Of a stretch of DNA of 64,000 nt, positions 57,198 through 64,000 are shown one piece after another; within the stretch, counting starts at the first letter, position 1, and each line of letters begins with the position of its first letter. Position numbers and translations under genes: made by a program. The notes under the pieces were generated by a model. The model saw nothing but the letters and a program-made list of their open reading frames with translations, was not told the DNA's origin and ran no database searches. Origin of the DNA: Psychrobacter sp. TAE2020. Lineage in GTDB: Bacteria; Pseudomonadota; Gammaproteobacteria; Pseudomonadales; Moraxellaceae. The stretch is taken from positions 3,142,208 through 3,206,207 of the forward strand of contig NZ_JAHLMU010000001.1 in NCBI RefSeq assembly GCF_018919485.1. The letters are read 5' to 3'.

Positions 57198-58127
57198 TCA
57201 AAAACTTTGTAAGGTATTGAAATAGCTATCAAAATAGGTTTGTAAAAACTGTTTAAAAACAATGCTAGCAGGCGATAGCCCTCGAGATGAGCGCTGATAG
57301 ATAAAAAATCGTCGCATTTTAACAGGTTGTGATAGCGGCCGCATTTGTAACCCATTGGCGCTCACCCAATCAATAACTTCAGGCATATAGGGTAGACATA
57401 AGGTTATGCCAAAGCCTTGGCGAGTCATCTCAAGGGCCGTTGACATAAAGTTCACTTTATAGCGCGCTTGCTGTATGTGATTAGCAACGGCTTCATCCAG
57501 TTCAGCGGTTACTTGCTCGTTAATGGGACCATTTAGAGTAATCAGTGGAGTACCTAATAGCTGCTGCCAAGTGATCTCGCTTTGCTTAGCCAGTTCATGA
57601 TCATCAGGCATCACCACACAAAAAGGCAACTGATATAACAAGTCGGCTCTGATGTCATCGTCCGCCTCCATATAACTTAGCTCTACGCCTACGCCCAAAT
57701 CTACCTCAATGTTCTGAATGTACTCCAGCACATTCTCTGCTGAGCAATCTAACAATGACACACTAATTTCAGGATACTGTTTGGCGAACTGTGCCACCAC
57801 TGCAGGCATGGATGAGGCCGCAAATTGTGATACCGCCAAGCGTACTTGACCTTGTGCGAGGCTGGTCAAGCTGCTCGCTTCATTGACAAACAAGTGCATT
57901 TCGTTGAGGACTCTACGAGCTTGTGGCAGCAGATTTCGCCCCACCGTAGATAACGACAGCTGCCGAGTAGTGCGATCAAACAATACGATTTCAAGGTTGC
58001 TCTCTAACTCTTTAATCAATCCGCTGACCGCAGACTGGGTCAAATGCATCTGCTCACTGGCACGAGTGAAGCTGCCGTTGTCAGCGACTTTGATAAATGC
58101 ATCTAACTGACGAATACTCACATTCAT
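57198..58127 (-). CDS. LysR-family regulator divergent from hpd
   Basis: This 309-residue LysR regulator starts MNVSIRQLDAFIKVADNGSF with a typical winged helix (TRASEQMHLTQSAVSGLIKELE). ATG 58127 fits the family start; the frame is open 11 codons earlier with no homology. It is divergent from the 4-hydroxyphenylpyruvate dioxygenase gene with a 159-bp gap and probably controls hpd or tyrB; the effector could be tyrosine or 4-hydroxyphenylpyruvate, by inference. Confidence 0.86.
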   Translation of the reverse strand: MNVSIRQLDAFIKVADNGSFTRASEQMHLTQSAVSGLIKELESNLEIVLFDRTTRQLSLSTVGRNLLPQARRVLNEMHLFVNEASSLTSLAQGQVRLAVSQFAASSMPAVVAQFAKQYPEISVSLLDCSAENVLEYIQNIEVDLGVGVELSYMEADDDIRADLLYQLPFCVVMPDDHELAKQSEITWQQLLGTPLITLNGPINEQVTAELDEAVANHIQQARYKVNFMSTALEMTRQGFGITLCLPYMPEVIDWVSANGLQMRPLSQPVKMRRFFIYQRSSRGLSPASIVFKQFLQTYFDSYFNTLQSF

Positions 58128-58286
58128 AAGGAAACCTGATAAATAAATCATTAAATACAATTAGTCTTATAAATCAAGCTAATCTAATATAAATGCATCG
58201 TCAATAAGAATTATTGATTACCGCTATTTTTTAGCATTATATTTTTATCGTTTTTATACCACCAATTGAAATTAAGGATAATGACA

Positions 58287-59390
58287 ATGGCAGATTTATT
58301 TGAAAACCCAATGGGACTAAACGGGTTTGATTTTGTTGAATTCGCCTCACCTAAACCTGAAGCGGTATCCGCCCTTTTTGAGCAGCTGGGCTTTACTCAT
58401 GTTGCCAATCATAGATCTAAAGATGTCGCTCTATACCGTCAAGGTGACATTAACCTCATACTAAACCGTGAACCCAAGAGCCCAGCCAGCTATTTTGTTG
58501 AAGAGCATGGAGCAGGGGCGACTAGCATGGGATTTCGCGTCAAAGATGCCAAGAAAGCTTATGAGTTAGCGATTGAGAACGGTGCCCAGCCAGTAGACGT
58601 ACCAACTGGGGTAATGGAGCTTAGACTACCAGCTATCAAAGGTATCGGCGGCTCACTTATCTATTTGATTGATCGTTTTGAAGACGGTAAATCTATTTAT
58701 GACGTCGATTTTGAGTTTCTTCCAGAAGTAGACAAGTACCCCGTGGGTCATGGTTTTAAAGTTATCGATCATCTCACGCACAACGTTTACCGTGGTCGCA
58801 TGGCTTACTGGGCAAGCTTTTATGAGCGCATATTTAATTTCCGCGAAATTCGCTTTTTTGATATCAAAGGTGAACATACCGGCTTGACTAGTAAAGCAAT
58901 GACTGCTCCTGATGGTAAGATTCGTATTCCACTAAATGAAGAATCTAAGCAAGGCGGCGGACAAATCGAAGAGTATTTAATGCACTTTAATGGTGAAGGT
59001 ATTCAGCATATTGCCTTAGCAAGTGATGATTTATTTGCCAGTATCGATAAACTTAAAGCGGCAGGTATTCCGTTAATGACTGCGCCAATGGATACTTATT
59101 ATAAAATGCTTGATGAGCGTTTACCGGGTCATGGTGAGAATATCTCTGACCTACAGATGCGTGGTATCTTGCTAGATGGCACAACAGAAGGTGGTACACC
59201 GCGTCTGCTACTACAAATTTTCTCTGAGACTATTTTGGGTAGCCCCGTATTCTTTGAATTCATTCAGCGTAAAGGTGATTATGAAGACGGCTTCGGTGAA
59301 GGTAACTTTAAGGCGCTATTTGAATCGATAGAACGTGATCAAATTAGCCGCGGAGTTATTGGTGAAGTTGAAAGCACTACAGAGGTCTAA
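58287..59390 (+). CDS. hpd: 4-hydroxyphenylpyruvate dioxygenase
   Basis: This 367-residue iron enzyme turns 4-hydroxyphenylpyruvate into homogentisate. It has two VOC-type halves; the C-terminal one carries the iron ligands: His in [12 protein letters not shown], His in QHIALASDD and Glu in FSETILG. The ATG at 58287 ([19 protein letters not shown]) has AAGGA eight bases upstream; ATG at 58281 is too close to that site. A short perfect 8-bp hairpin lies downstream at 59425-59450. Confidence 0.96.
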   Translation: MADLFENPMGLNGFDFVEFASPKPEAVSALFEQLGFTHVANHRSKDVALYRQGDINLILNREPKSPASYFVEEHGAGATSMGFRVKDAKKAYELAIENGAQPVDVPTGVMELRLPAIKGIGGSLIYLIDRFEDGKSIYDVDFEFLPEVDKYPVGHGFKVIDHLTHNVYRGRMAYWASFYERIFNFREIRFFDIKGEHTGLTSKAMTAPDGKIRIPLNEESKQGGGQIEEYLMHFNGEGIQHIALASDDLFASIDKLKAAGIPLMTAPMDTYYKMLDERLPGHGENISDLQMRGILLDGTTEGGTPRLLLQIFSETILGSPVFFEFIQRKGDYEDGFGEGNFKALFESIERDQISRGVIGEVESTTEV

Positions 59391-59690
59391 ACAGTAATAC
59401 AGTAAATAGATCAGTCAGTAACTAGCAGGACAGCAAGGGTTTTGTCCTGCCAGTATGAATAGCAAGGTATCTTTACTAATATTCCAGCAATCAAACATCA
59501 ATAATAAGACAGCATCCATAAAGTGTTGCCAATAAAGAACCAGTCATAAATAACTGTAAAAATTTAAAATAATAATGAGTTCAATATAAAACTACCACCA
59601 ATAACTTTAGTGAAGACATTGGCATCAATACCTCTAGCAAGAATAACACGGTACCAACTATAGTGAACTGACTTCAGAAGGACAGTAGAC
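59391..59690. other. Intergenic region between hpd and phhA
   Basis: This 300-bp stretch carries a hairpin GCAGGACA/TGTCCTGC (59425-59450) without a T tract, a possible weak transcript end for hpd. The right end should hold the phhA promoter; AAGGA lies before the phhA ATG. Confidence 0.4.
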
Positions 59691-60590
59691 ATGGAATGCA
59701 CGGCTTCTAATATTCAAATCCGCAATACTAATAGCGGCAAGACTAACAGCACCAAGACTAGCAGCGACCAAATTAATAATGAAAAGCAACCCTATATATC
59801 ACATCAAATTGATGTCAATGGTCACATTGATTATAGTGACGACGAGCACGCCATATGGCAAACACTGCTTGAGGGTCAAGCCAAGCAAATACCCAATCGC
59901 GCCTGCTCAGAGTATCTAATAGGGCTGGACAAACTAAACCTCCCTACCACCCAAATCCCACAACTTTATGATATCGACGCGGTACTACAAGACGCCACAG
60001 GTTGGCAGACTGCCGCTGTGCCTGCATTGATTAGCTTCGGTAAGTTTTTTAAACTCTTAGCAAATAAACGCTTTCCGGTAGCCACCTTTATCCGTCGCTC
60101 TGAGGATATTAATTATATTGAAGAGCCTGATATTTTCCATGAAATTGTAGGCCACTGTCCGCTGCTTACTCATCCTGCTTTTGCTGCCTTTAACGAGACT
60201 TATGGCAAGCTGGGGTTGAATGCTAGTAAAGAAGAGCGGATGTGTCTGGCGCGGTTGTACTGGTTTACCATTGAGTTTGGCTTGGTCGGGCAGAGCGGTG
60301 ACCAACGTAAGGCGTCGCGTAGGATTTATGGCGGCGGTATATTAAGCTCACCCTCTGAGACCATATATGCGCTAAGCGATGAGCCCCAACATCAACCAGA
60401 GTGCCGAGAGTTTGATTTGCTCGATGTCTTACGCACCCCTTATCGTATAGATCAAATTCAGCCTATTTACTATGCTATTGATCATCTAGACACTTTATTT
60501 GACATCGTCGATAGTGACATCATGAGTATGGTCAAAAAAGCCTTATCACTAGGTCTGTTTGAGCCCACCTACCCAACAAAGAATGCCTAG
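59691..60590 (+). CDS. phhA: Phenylalanine 4-monooxygenase
   Basis: This 299-residue pterin-dependent enzyme hydroxylates phenylalanine to tyrosine. The iron ligands are His150 and His155 in HEIVGHCPL and Glu195 in TIEFGL. The core matches bacterial PhhA; the first 35 residues are Ser/Thr/Asn-rich and likely disordered. Its partner phhB lies 93 bases downstream. Confidence 0.95.
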   Translation: MECTASNIQIRNTNSGKTNSTKTSSDQINNEKQPYISHQIDVNGHIDYSDDEHAIWQTLLEGQAKQIPNRACSEYLIGLDKLNLPTTQIPQLYDIDAVLQDATGWQTAAVPALISFGKFFKLLANKRFPVATFIRRSEDINYIEEPDIFHEIVGHCPLLTHPAFAAFNETYGKLGLNASKEERMCLARLYWFTIEFGLVGQSGDQRKASRRIYGGGILSSPSETIYALSDEPQHQPECREFDLLDVLRTPYRIDQIQPIYYAIDHLDTLFDIVDSDIMSMVKKALSLGLFEPTYPTKNA

Positions 60591-60683
60591 ATAGTTTATT
60601 GGATGGATTAAACCATTTAATAAATTAGATCAGGTTAAATTAAAACAATCTAGCACAATCCAAAATAATAATAGGAGAATACC

Positions 60684-61025
60684 ATGACCGAGTTATCACA
60701 ATCTAGCTGTGAAGTCTGCCGTATCGGTGCACCAACAGTCAGCGCTGCAGAGGCAAGCGAGCTGTTAAAACAGATTCCTGATTGGTCATTGATCAATGTT
60801 GATGGCATCAATCAATTGCAGCGTGAATATAAGTTTAAAAACTTCGTAAAGGCTATGGCATTTGCCAATCAACTGGCAGAGGTTGCCGAAGCGCAAGGGC
60901 ATCACCCTGGAATTTTGGTGGAATGGGGCAAGGTCACCGTTACTTGGTGGTCGCACAGTATCAAAGGCCTACATAGTAATGACTTTATCATGGCAGCAAA
61001 AACCGACAAGTTGCTCGATAAATAA
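60684..61025 (+). CDS. phhB: 4a-hydroxytetrahydrobiopterin dehydratase
   Basis: This 113-residue pterin-4a-carbinolamine dehydratase regenerates the pterin cofactor used by PhhA. Motifs visible are [26 protein letters not shown] and [20 protein letters not shown], which contains the active-site His pair. AGGAG stands before the ATG. It follows phhA as in most bacteria with this pathway. Confidence 0.95.
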   Translation: MTELSQSSCEVCRIGAPTVSAAEASELLKQIPDWSLINVDGINQLQREYKFKNFVKAMAFANQLAEVAEAQGHHPGILVEWGKVTVTWWSHSIKGLHSNDFIMAAKTDKLLDK

Positions 61026-61083
61026 CAACAACTCAATAAAACTTTTAAAAATCTAAATCAAATTGGCAACATAAGGATGTGTT

Positions 61084-62490
61084 ATGCCTCCACAAGTACT
61101 TACCGAGCTATCTCCTAAGGTAGCCTTTATCGTTGCTAGCGTTGTCATCGCGATTATGGGGGTTACCATGATCGGCTTTGGCTGGGTGCCGCATCTATCA
61201 TTGATGCTCGCTATTGCTGTCTTGCTGGCCCTAGGTATGTTTAAGGGATTGAGCTTTGAGAAGATGCAGGAGCAGATGTCCTCAGGCGTCTCCAGTGGTA
61301 TCGGTGCGATTTATCTATTGTTCTTTATTGGCTTGCTGGTCGCCGCTCTTATGATGTCGGGCGCTATTCCCACCATTATGTACTATGGTTTTGAGCTAAT
61401 ATCTCCGCAGTATTATTATATCTCTGCCTTTGTCTTGACCTCGATTATTGGGGTGGCGCTGGGCAGTAGTTTGACCACGGCAGCGACGATAGGTGTGGCT
61501 TTTATTGGGATGAGTAATGCCTTTGATGCCAACGTCGCTATTGCTGCAGGTGCTATCGTCTCAGGCGCATTCTTTGCTGATAAAATGTCCCCACTATCAG
61601 ATACTTGTACCCTTGCTTCTTCTGTTGTGGGCATTGATTTGTTTGAGCATATTAGTAATATGATGTATACCACAGTACCTGCGTGGCTCATTACTGCAGG
61701 GCTGTTTTGGTTCTTCTCTGGGCAGGCGGGTAGCGGCGATTTAGCTCAAGTTACCCTGTTGCAGTCGCAGCTGCTTGATAGCGGCTTAGTACATGCTTAT
61801 TCAGTACTACCATTTGTTGTATTGGTGGTGTTAGCGTTATGCCGAGTAAATGCTATCTATACCATCATTTACACCATCGCTAGCGCTTTAATCATTACCT
61901 ACTTTCATAGCACCCCTAGTATTGGACAATTAGGCAGCTACATGTTTAACGGCTATACTCCTGCCGAAAGCTTAGAGCTAGGCGAAGTCGGTGGCATGAT
62001 CTCACGCGGTGGTATGCAGAGCATGTTCTTTACCCAGACTATTGTTATCTTGGCATTAAGTTTAGGTGGGCTGCTAAGCGCATTGGGTATCTTGCCGGCG
62101 CTACTGTTAGGTATCAAAGATATGCTGACCACCTCAGGGCGCGCTATCTTTGCCGCCTCTATGGCAGCTTTAAGTATCAACGTCCTAATCGGGGAGCAGT
62201 ATTTAAGTATCTTGCTATCAGGTACCGCTTTTCGTCCTACCTTTGAGCGCTTGAATCTCCATCCTAAAAATTTATCACGCACCATTGAAGATGCTGGTAC
62301 CGTTATCAATCCTTTGGTACCTTGGAGTGTGTGTGGGGTGTTTATCAGCCAAGCGTTAGGCGTACCAGTGCTTGAGTATCTACCTTATGCGTTCTTCTGT
62401 TATTTATCGCTACTACTGACGATATTATTTGGCTTTACTGGGTTTACTATTACTAAGATAGATCCAATCAAACAGCAAGTTAATGCTTAA
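61084..62490 (+). CDS. NhaC-family Na+/H+ antiporter-like carrier
   Basis: This 468-residue polytopic protein (about 11-12 hydrophobic segments) is of the NhaC type. Landmarks are GVALGSSLTTAATIGVAFIGM, ADKMSPLSDTCTLASSVVGIDL and NPLVPWSVCGVF. NhaC proteins exchange Na+ for protons, and some members move organic anions. It follows phhAB by 58 bases, which raises the possibility of an aromatic-substrate carrier, but this rests only on position. A terminator follows at 62591. Confidence 0.85.
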   Translation: MPPQVLTELSPKVAFIVASVVIAIMGVTMIGFGWVPHLSLMLAIAVLLALGMFKGLSFEKMQEQMSSGVSSGIGAIYLLFFIGLLVAALMMSGAIPTIMYYGFELISPQYYYISAFVLTSIIGVALGSSLTTAATIGVAFIGMSNAFDANVAIAAGAIVSGAFFADKMSPLSDTCTLASSVVGIDLFEHISNMMYTTVPAWLITAGLFWFFSGQAGSGDLAQVTLLQSQLLDSGLVHAYSVLPFVVLVVLALCRVNAIYTIIYTIASALIITYFHSTPSIGQLGSYMFNGYTPAESLELGEVGGMISRGGMQSMFFTQTIVILALSLGGLLSALGILPALLLGIKDMLTTSGRAIFAASMAALSINVLIGEQYLSILLSGTAFRPTFERLNLHPKNLSRTIEDAGTVINPLVPWSVCGVFISQALGVPVLEYLPYAFFCYLSLLLTILFGFTGFTITKIDPIKQQVNA

Positions 62491-62590
62491 TAACGGTTAA
62501 TCTTTTACCTTATTAAACTTGTCTTATTAGAATGTCACTCTCATCAAAAGAGCGGTATTAAAAGCAGTTAAATAGCATTAGTGAAACACG

Positions 62591-62630
62591 AAAGGTAGTT
62601 AAGGTACTCTAACTTTGACTGCCTTTTTTT
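62591..62630 (+). terminator. Terminator of the phhAB-nhaC unit
   Basis: AAAGGTAGT pairs with ACTGCCTTT (one wobble) across an 18-nt loop and is followed by a run of T. Confidence 0.7.
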
Positions 62631-62635
62631 GTGCT

Positions 62636-62990
62636 TTATTCGGTAGGTTGATTTTCGTCAATTGATTCTCCCATGTACTTAGTCACTATGGTTGATTTAA
62701 AAGGCACATCTACTTTTTCGGTCACCGGTAATGCATCCATGTCTGCACGTAGCATCACTGTAGGACCAGGTTTAGCACCCTTCAAAAAACCAACAACACC
62801 TGTGTGCCTTATATCTGTTTCGACCTGCATGCCTAGTGATTTTAAATGCTTGGCAACAACAGCTGCTGTACGAGTTTCTCTATTGCTCAATTCGGGATGC
62901 TGGTGGATATCCCGACGCCATTCAATAACCTTTTTTTCGACACTTTTAACTTCTTTGTCAATATTAATGGTGCTAGGGGCTGCAAATATG
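62636..62990 (-). pseudogene. N-terminal remnant of an M20 amidohydrolase
   Basis: On the minus strand the frame from about 62990 reads AAPSTINIDKEV, then VIEWRRDIHQHPELSNRETR and PTVMLRADMDALPVTEKVDV. This is the N-terminal part of secreted M20-family amidohydrolases (hippurate hydrolase/N-acyl-amino-acid amidohydrolase), including the end of a signal peptide. The homology stops after TKYMGES just before the metal motif HACGHD, which is missing, and there is no ATG. It is a truncated remnant, about 20-25 percent of the usual length. Confidence 0.8.
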
Positions 62991-62991
62991 C

Positions 62992-63114
62992 TTTGCTTTC
63001 GGTGGTGAGAAAGCCTCAGGTGTTGGTCGCTTCGGACGCCATATCACTTTTGATGAGTTCACCACCTATCAGTGGGTATCGGTACAAACGGAGCAGCGTC
63101 CGTATCCCGTGTAA
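62992..63114 (+). pseudogene. C-terminal remnant of an aldehyde dehydrogenase
   Basis: In the frame 62992-63114 the sequence reads FGGEKASGVGRFG, then ITFDEFTTYQWVSVQ and RPYPV with a TAA stop. This corresponds to the last 35-40 residues of benzaldehyde/vanillin-type aldehyde dehydrogenases (usual PFGGVKASGYGRFG). No catalytic part remains. It abuts the M20 remnant head to head, marking a deletion junction. Confidence 0.75.
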
Positions 63115-63381
63115 AACATTTTTATGTGCCCGTTTAATCTCAATAACTATCAAGGTAAGAAATAAAAACCCATGACCGATTATGCTAACCAAGCTGGTTA
63201 GCCAAGCCCAATTAAACAAGCCCAAAAAAATAAAAACCTCTTAGGCCTACGATCAATAGTAGCTCTAAGAGGTTTTTTATATCTGAAAATCTGGGCTCTT
63301 GCTTCTGATAACTTCAGAGTATTCTTTAATACTGAGGTTTAGAGATTATGCTGATTTAGCTGAGTTTGAAAACACTGCTGA
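63115..63381. other. Intergenic region right of the remnants, with a terminator
   Basis: No gene is visible. The hairpin at 63232-63277 lies here; it could end transcription from either side. Confidence 0.4.
63232..63277 (+). terminator. Terminator-like hairpin
   Basis: AAAAACCTCTTAG and CTAAGAGGTTTTT form a perfect 13-bp stem around a 20-nt loop with T residues on both strands. It probably belongs to the decayed aldehyde dehydrogenase gene and may also act on the minus strand. Confidence 0.7.
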
Positions 63382-63927
63382 CTATTTTTTGAGTGATTGC
63401 TTATACATTTGCATGAGTTTATCGAACTGTGCAGGGGTCAGGGTACTGCGTACGACTTTTATGCAGTCACGACGCAGCTTCATATGGGCCATTTCAGTTT
63501 CGCTAATACGGTGCATCAACGCCGTAGTAGTGGCATCGTCAGCGTCTGCAATCAGCGCGGCGCGCAACTGTCCACGCAAGGCTTTTTCATTGGCTTGCAG
63601 TCCCAAACGATTTTTCATAGCCATTTTACGATAATTAGCAAACACTGCAACTTGGGCAGGTGTTAACGCCAACGCCTCTGCTTGTCCCACGATATAGGGC
63701 ATTAATTCTATAATAGGGAAGCTACTATCGGCCGCGACACTAAGGCCTGTATCAGCAACGGGGGCTGCCAACACTTCAACTGAAGATTGCGGCAAAGCAG
63801 GTAGGTGGGCTTTATTATAAGTCGGGGTCGTACTCTGGCACGCAGTTAATGACCCGGCTAATAATAAGCTGCTCACTGTAAATAATACTGAGGTTTTTAA
63901 TGACTTCGCGGTATTGATTTGTGGCAT
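63382..63927 (-). CDS. Lipoprotein with LTPAQ motifs, Spy/CpxP-like
   Basis: This is a 181-residue lipoprotein: a hydrophobic signal ending in LTAC, with Cys at about residue 30. The mature protein is mostly helical and carries LTPAQ twice (near 89 and 162), the pattern of the Spy/CpxP (LTXXQ) group. GGAG stands six bases before the ATG. The role may be periplasmic folding or metal/envelope stress, by analogy only; it is the second such protein in the window (compare 26944). The upstream 73 bases at the window edge should hold its promoter. Confidence 0.72.
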   Translation of the reverse strand: MPQINTAKSLKTSVLFTVSSLLLAGSLTACQSTTPTYNKAHLPALPQSSVEVLAAPVADTGLSVAADSSFPIIELMPYIVGQAEALALTPAQVAVFANYRKMAMKNRLGLQANEKALRGQLRAALIADADDATTTALMHRISETEMAHMKLRRDCIKVVRSTLTPAQFDKLMQMYKQSLKK

Positions 63928-64000
63928 GTTGCTCTCCTAATATTAACTTCACATATTGATGCTAAACAGAATAAACCACTGTGTTTGGCCATCATTAATT

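Noticed and set aside
61084..62490. Naming the NhaC-type protein a tyrosine or phenylalanine transporter
   Set aside because: Only its position after phhAB supports this; the sequence itself fits the NhaC antiporter family.

Overview
The window looks like a chromosomal segment of a gammaproteobacterium of the family Moraxellaceae, most likely Psychrobacter or a close relative. This is inferred from moderate-to-low GC, the style of the LeuC/LeuB/InfA/TruA proteins and the gene neighbourhoods; no rRNA or other marker is present to prove it. Shine-Dalgarno sites of the AAGGA type sit before most genes and were used to correct several starts.

Layout. 1-2273: two tandem FadL/OMPP1-type outer-membrane proteins, the first cut by the window edge, each followed by nearly the same terminator. 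2491-4068: proline/Na+ symporter PutP. 5272-11093: leucine biosynthesis, with a divergent LysR regulator, leuC, leuD, a lipoprotein gene and leuB; a decayed small reading frame separates leuC from leuD. 11209-15249: L,D-transpeptidase, infA, truA and an asparaginase. 15443-22624: an island of polymorphic-toxin (contact-dependent inhibition type) debris. It holds an orphan toxin tail with an immunity gene, a headless filamentous-haemagglutinin/CdiA mosaic with a PD-(D/E)XK-like toxin tip and its immunity gene, then an LHH/HNH nuclease tip with a SUKH-like and a second immunity gene. No TPS domain or CdiB-type transporter is present. 23272: an unassigned, possibly NADAR-like gene. 24019-27621: a CpxRA-like two-component system with a divergent Spy/CpxP-like periplasmic protein. 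27999-34311: phospholipase-D-like, bestrophin-like, VIT/CCC1-like, a 49-residue membrane protein, DedA and a Sel1-repeat protein. 34392-42830: complete kdpFABC and kdpDE. 43447-51271: an accessory region with an IS630-like remnant and a catabolic cluster (acetylpolyamine-type deacetylase, YkvI-like permease, FAD amino-acid dehydrogenase, RidA, ThDP-dependent decarboxylase, broken aldehyde dehydrogenase, LysR). 51790-62490: phenylalanine/tyrosine catabolism (maiA, IclR, VOC protein, fahA, tyrB, LysR, hpd, phhA, phhB, NhaC-type carrier). 62636-63114: back-to-back remnants of an M20 amidohydrolase and an aldehyde dehydrogenase. 63382-63927: a small lipoprotein with LTPAQ motifs.

How the parts work together. 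The aromatic cluster supplies every step from phenylalanine to fumarate plus acetoacetate except homogentisate 1,2-dioxygenase. A 191-residue VOC-superfamily protein next to fahA keeps a 2-His-1-Glu metal triad and is a candidate for the missing ring cleavage. The 44-50 kb cluster reads as oxidative deamination of an amino acid, imine hydrolysis, 2-oxo-acid decarboxylation and aldehyde oxidation, the last enzyme being dead locally. Four 9-bp tandem repeats are scattered through the window, two upstream of genes and one inside a toxin tip, suggesting a strain-variable repeat class.
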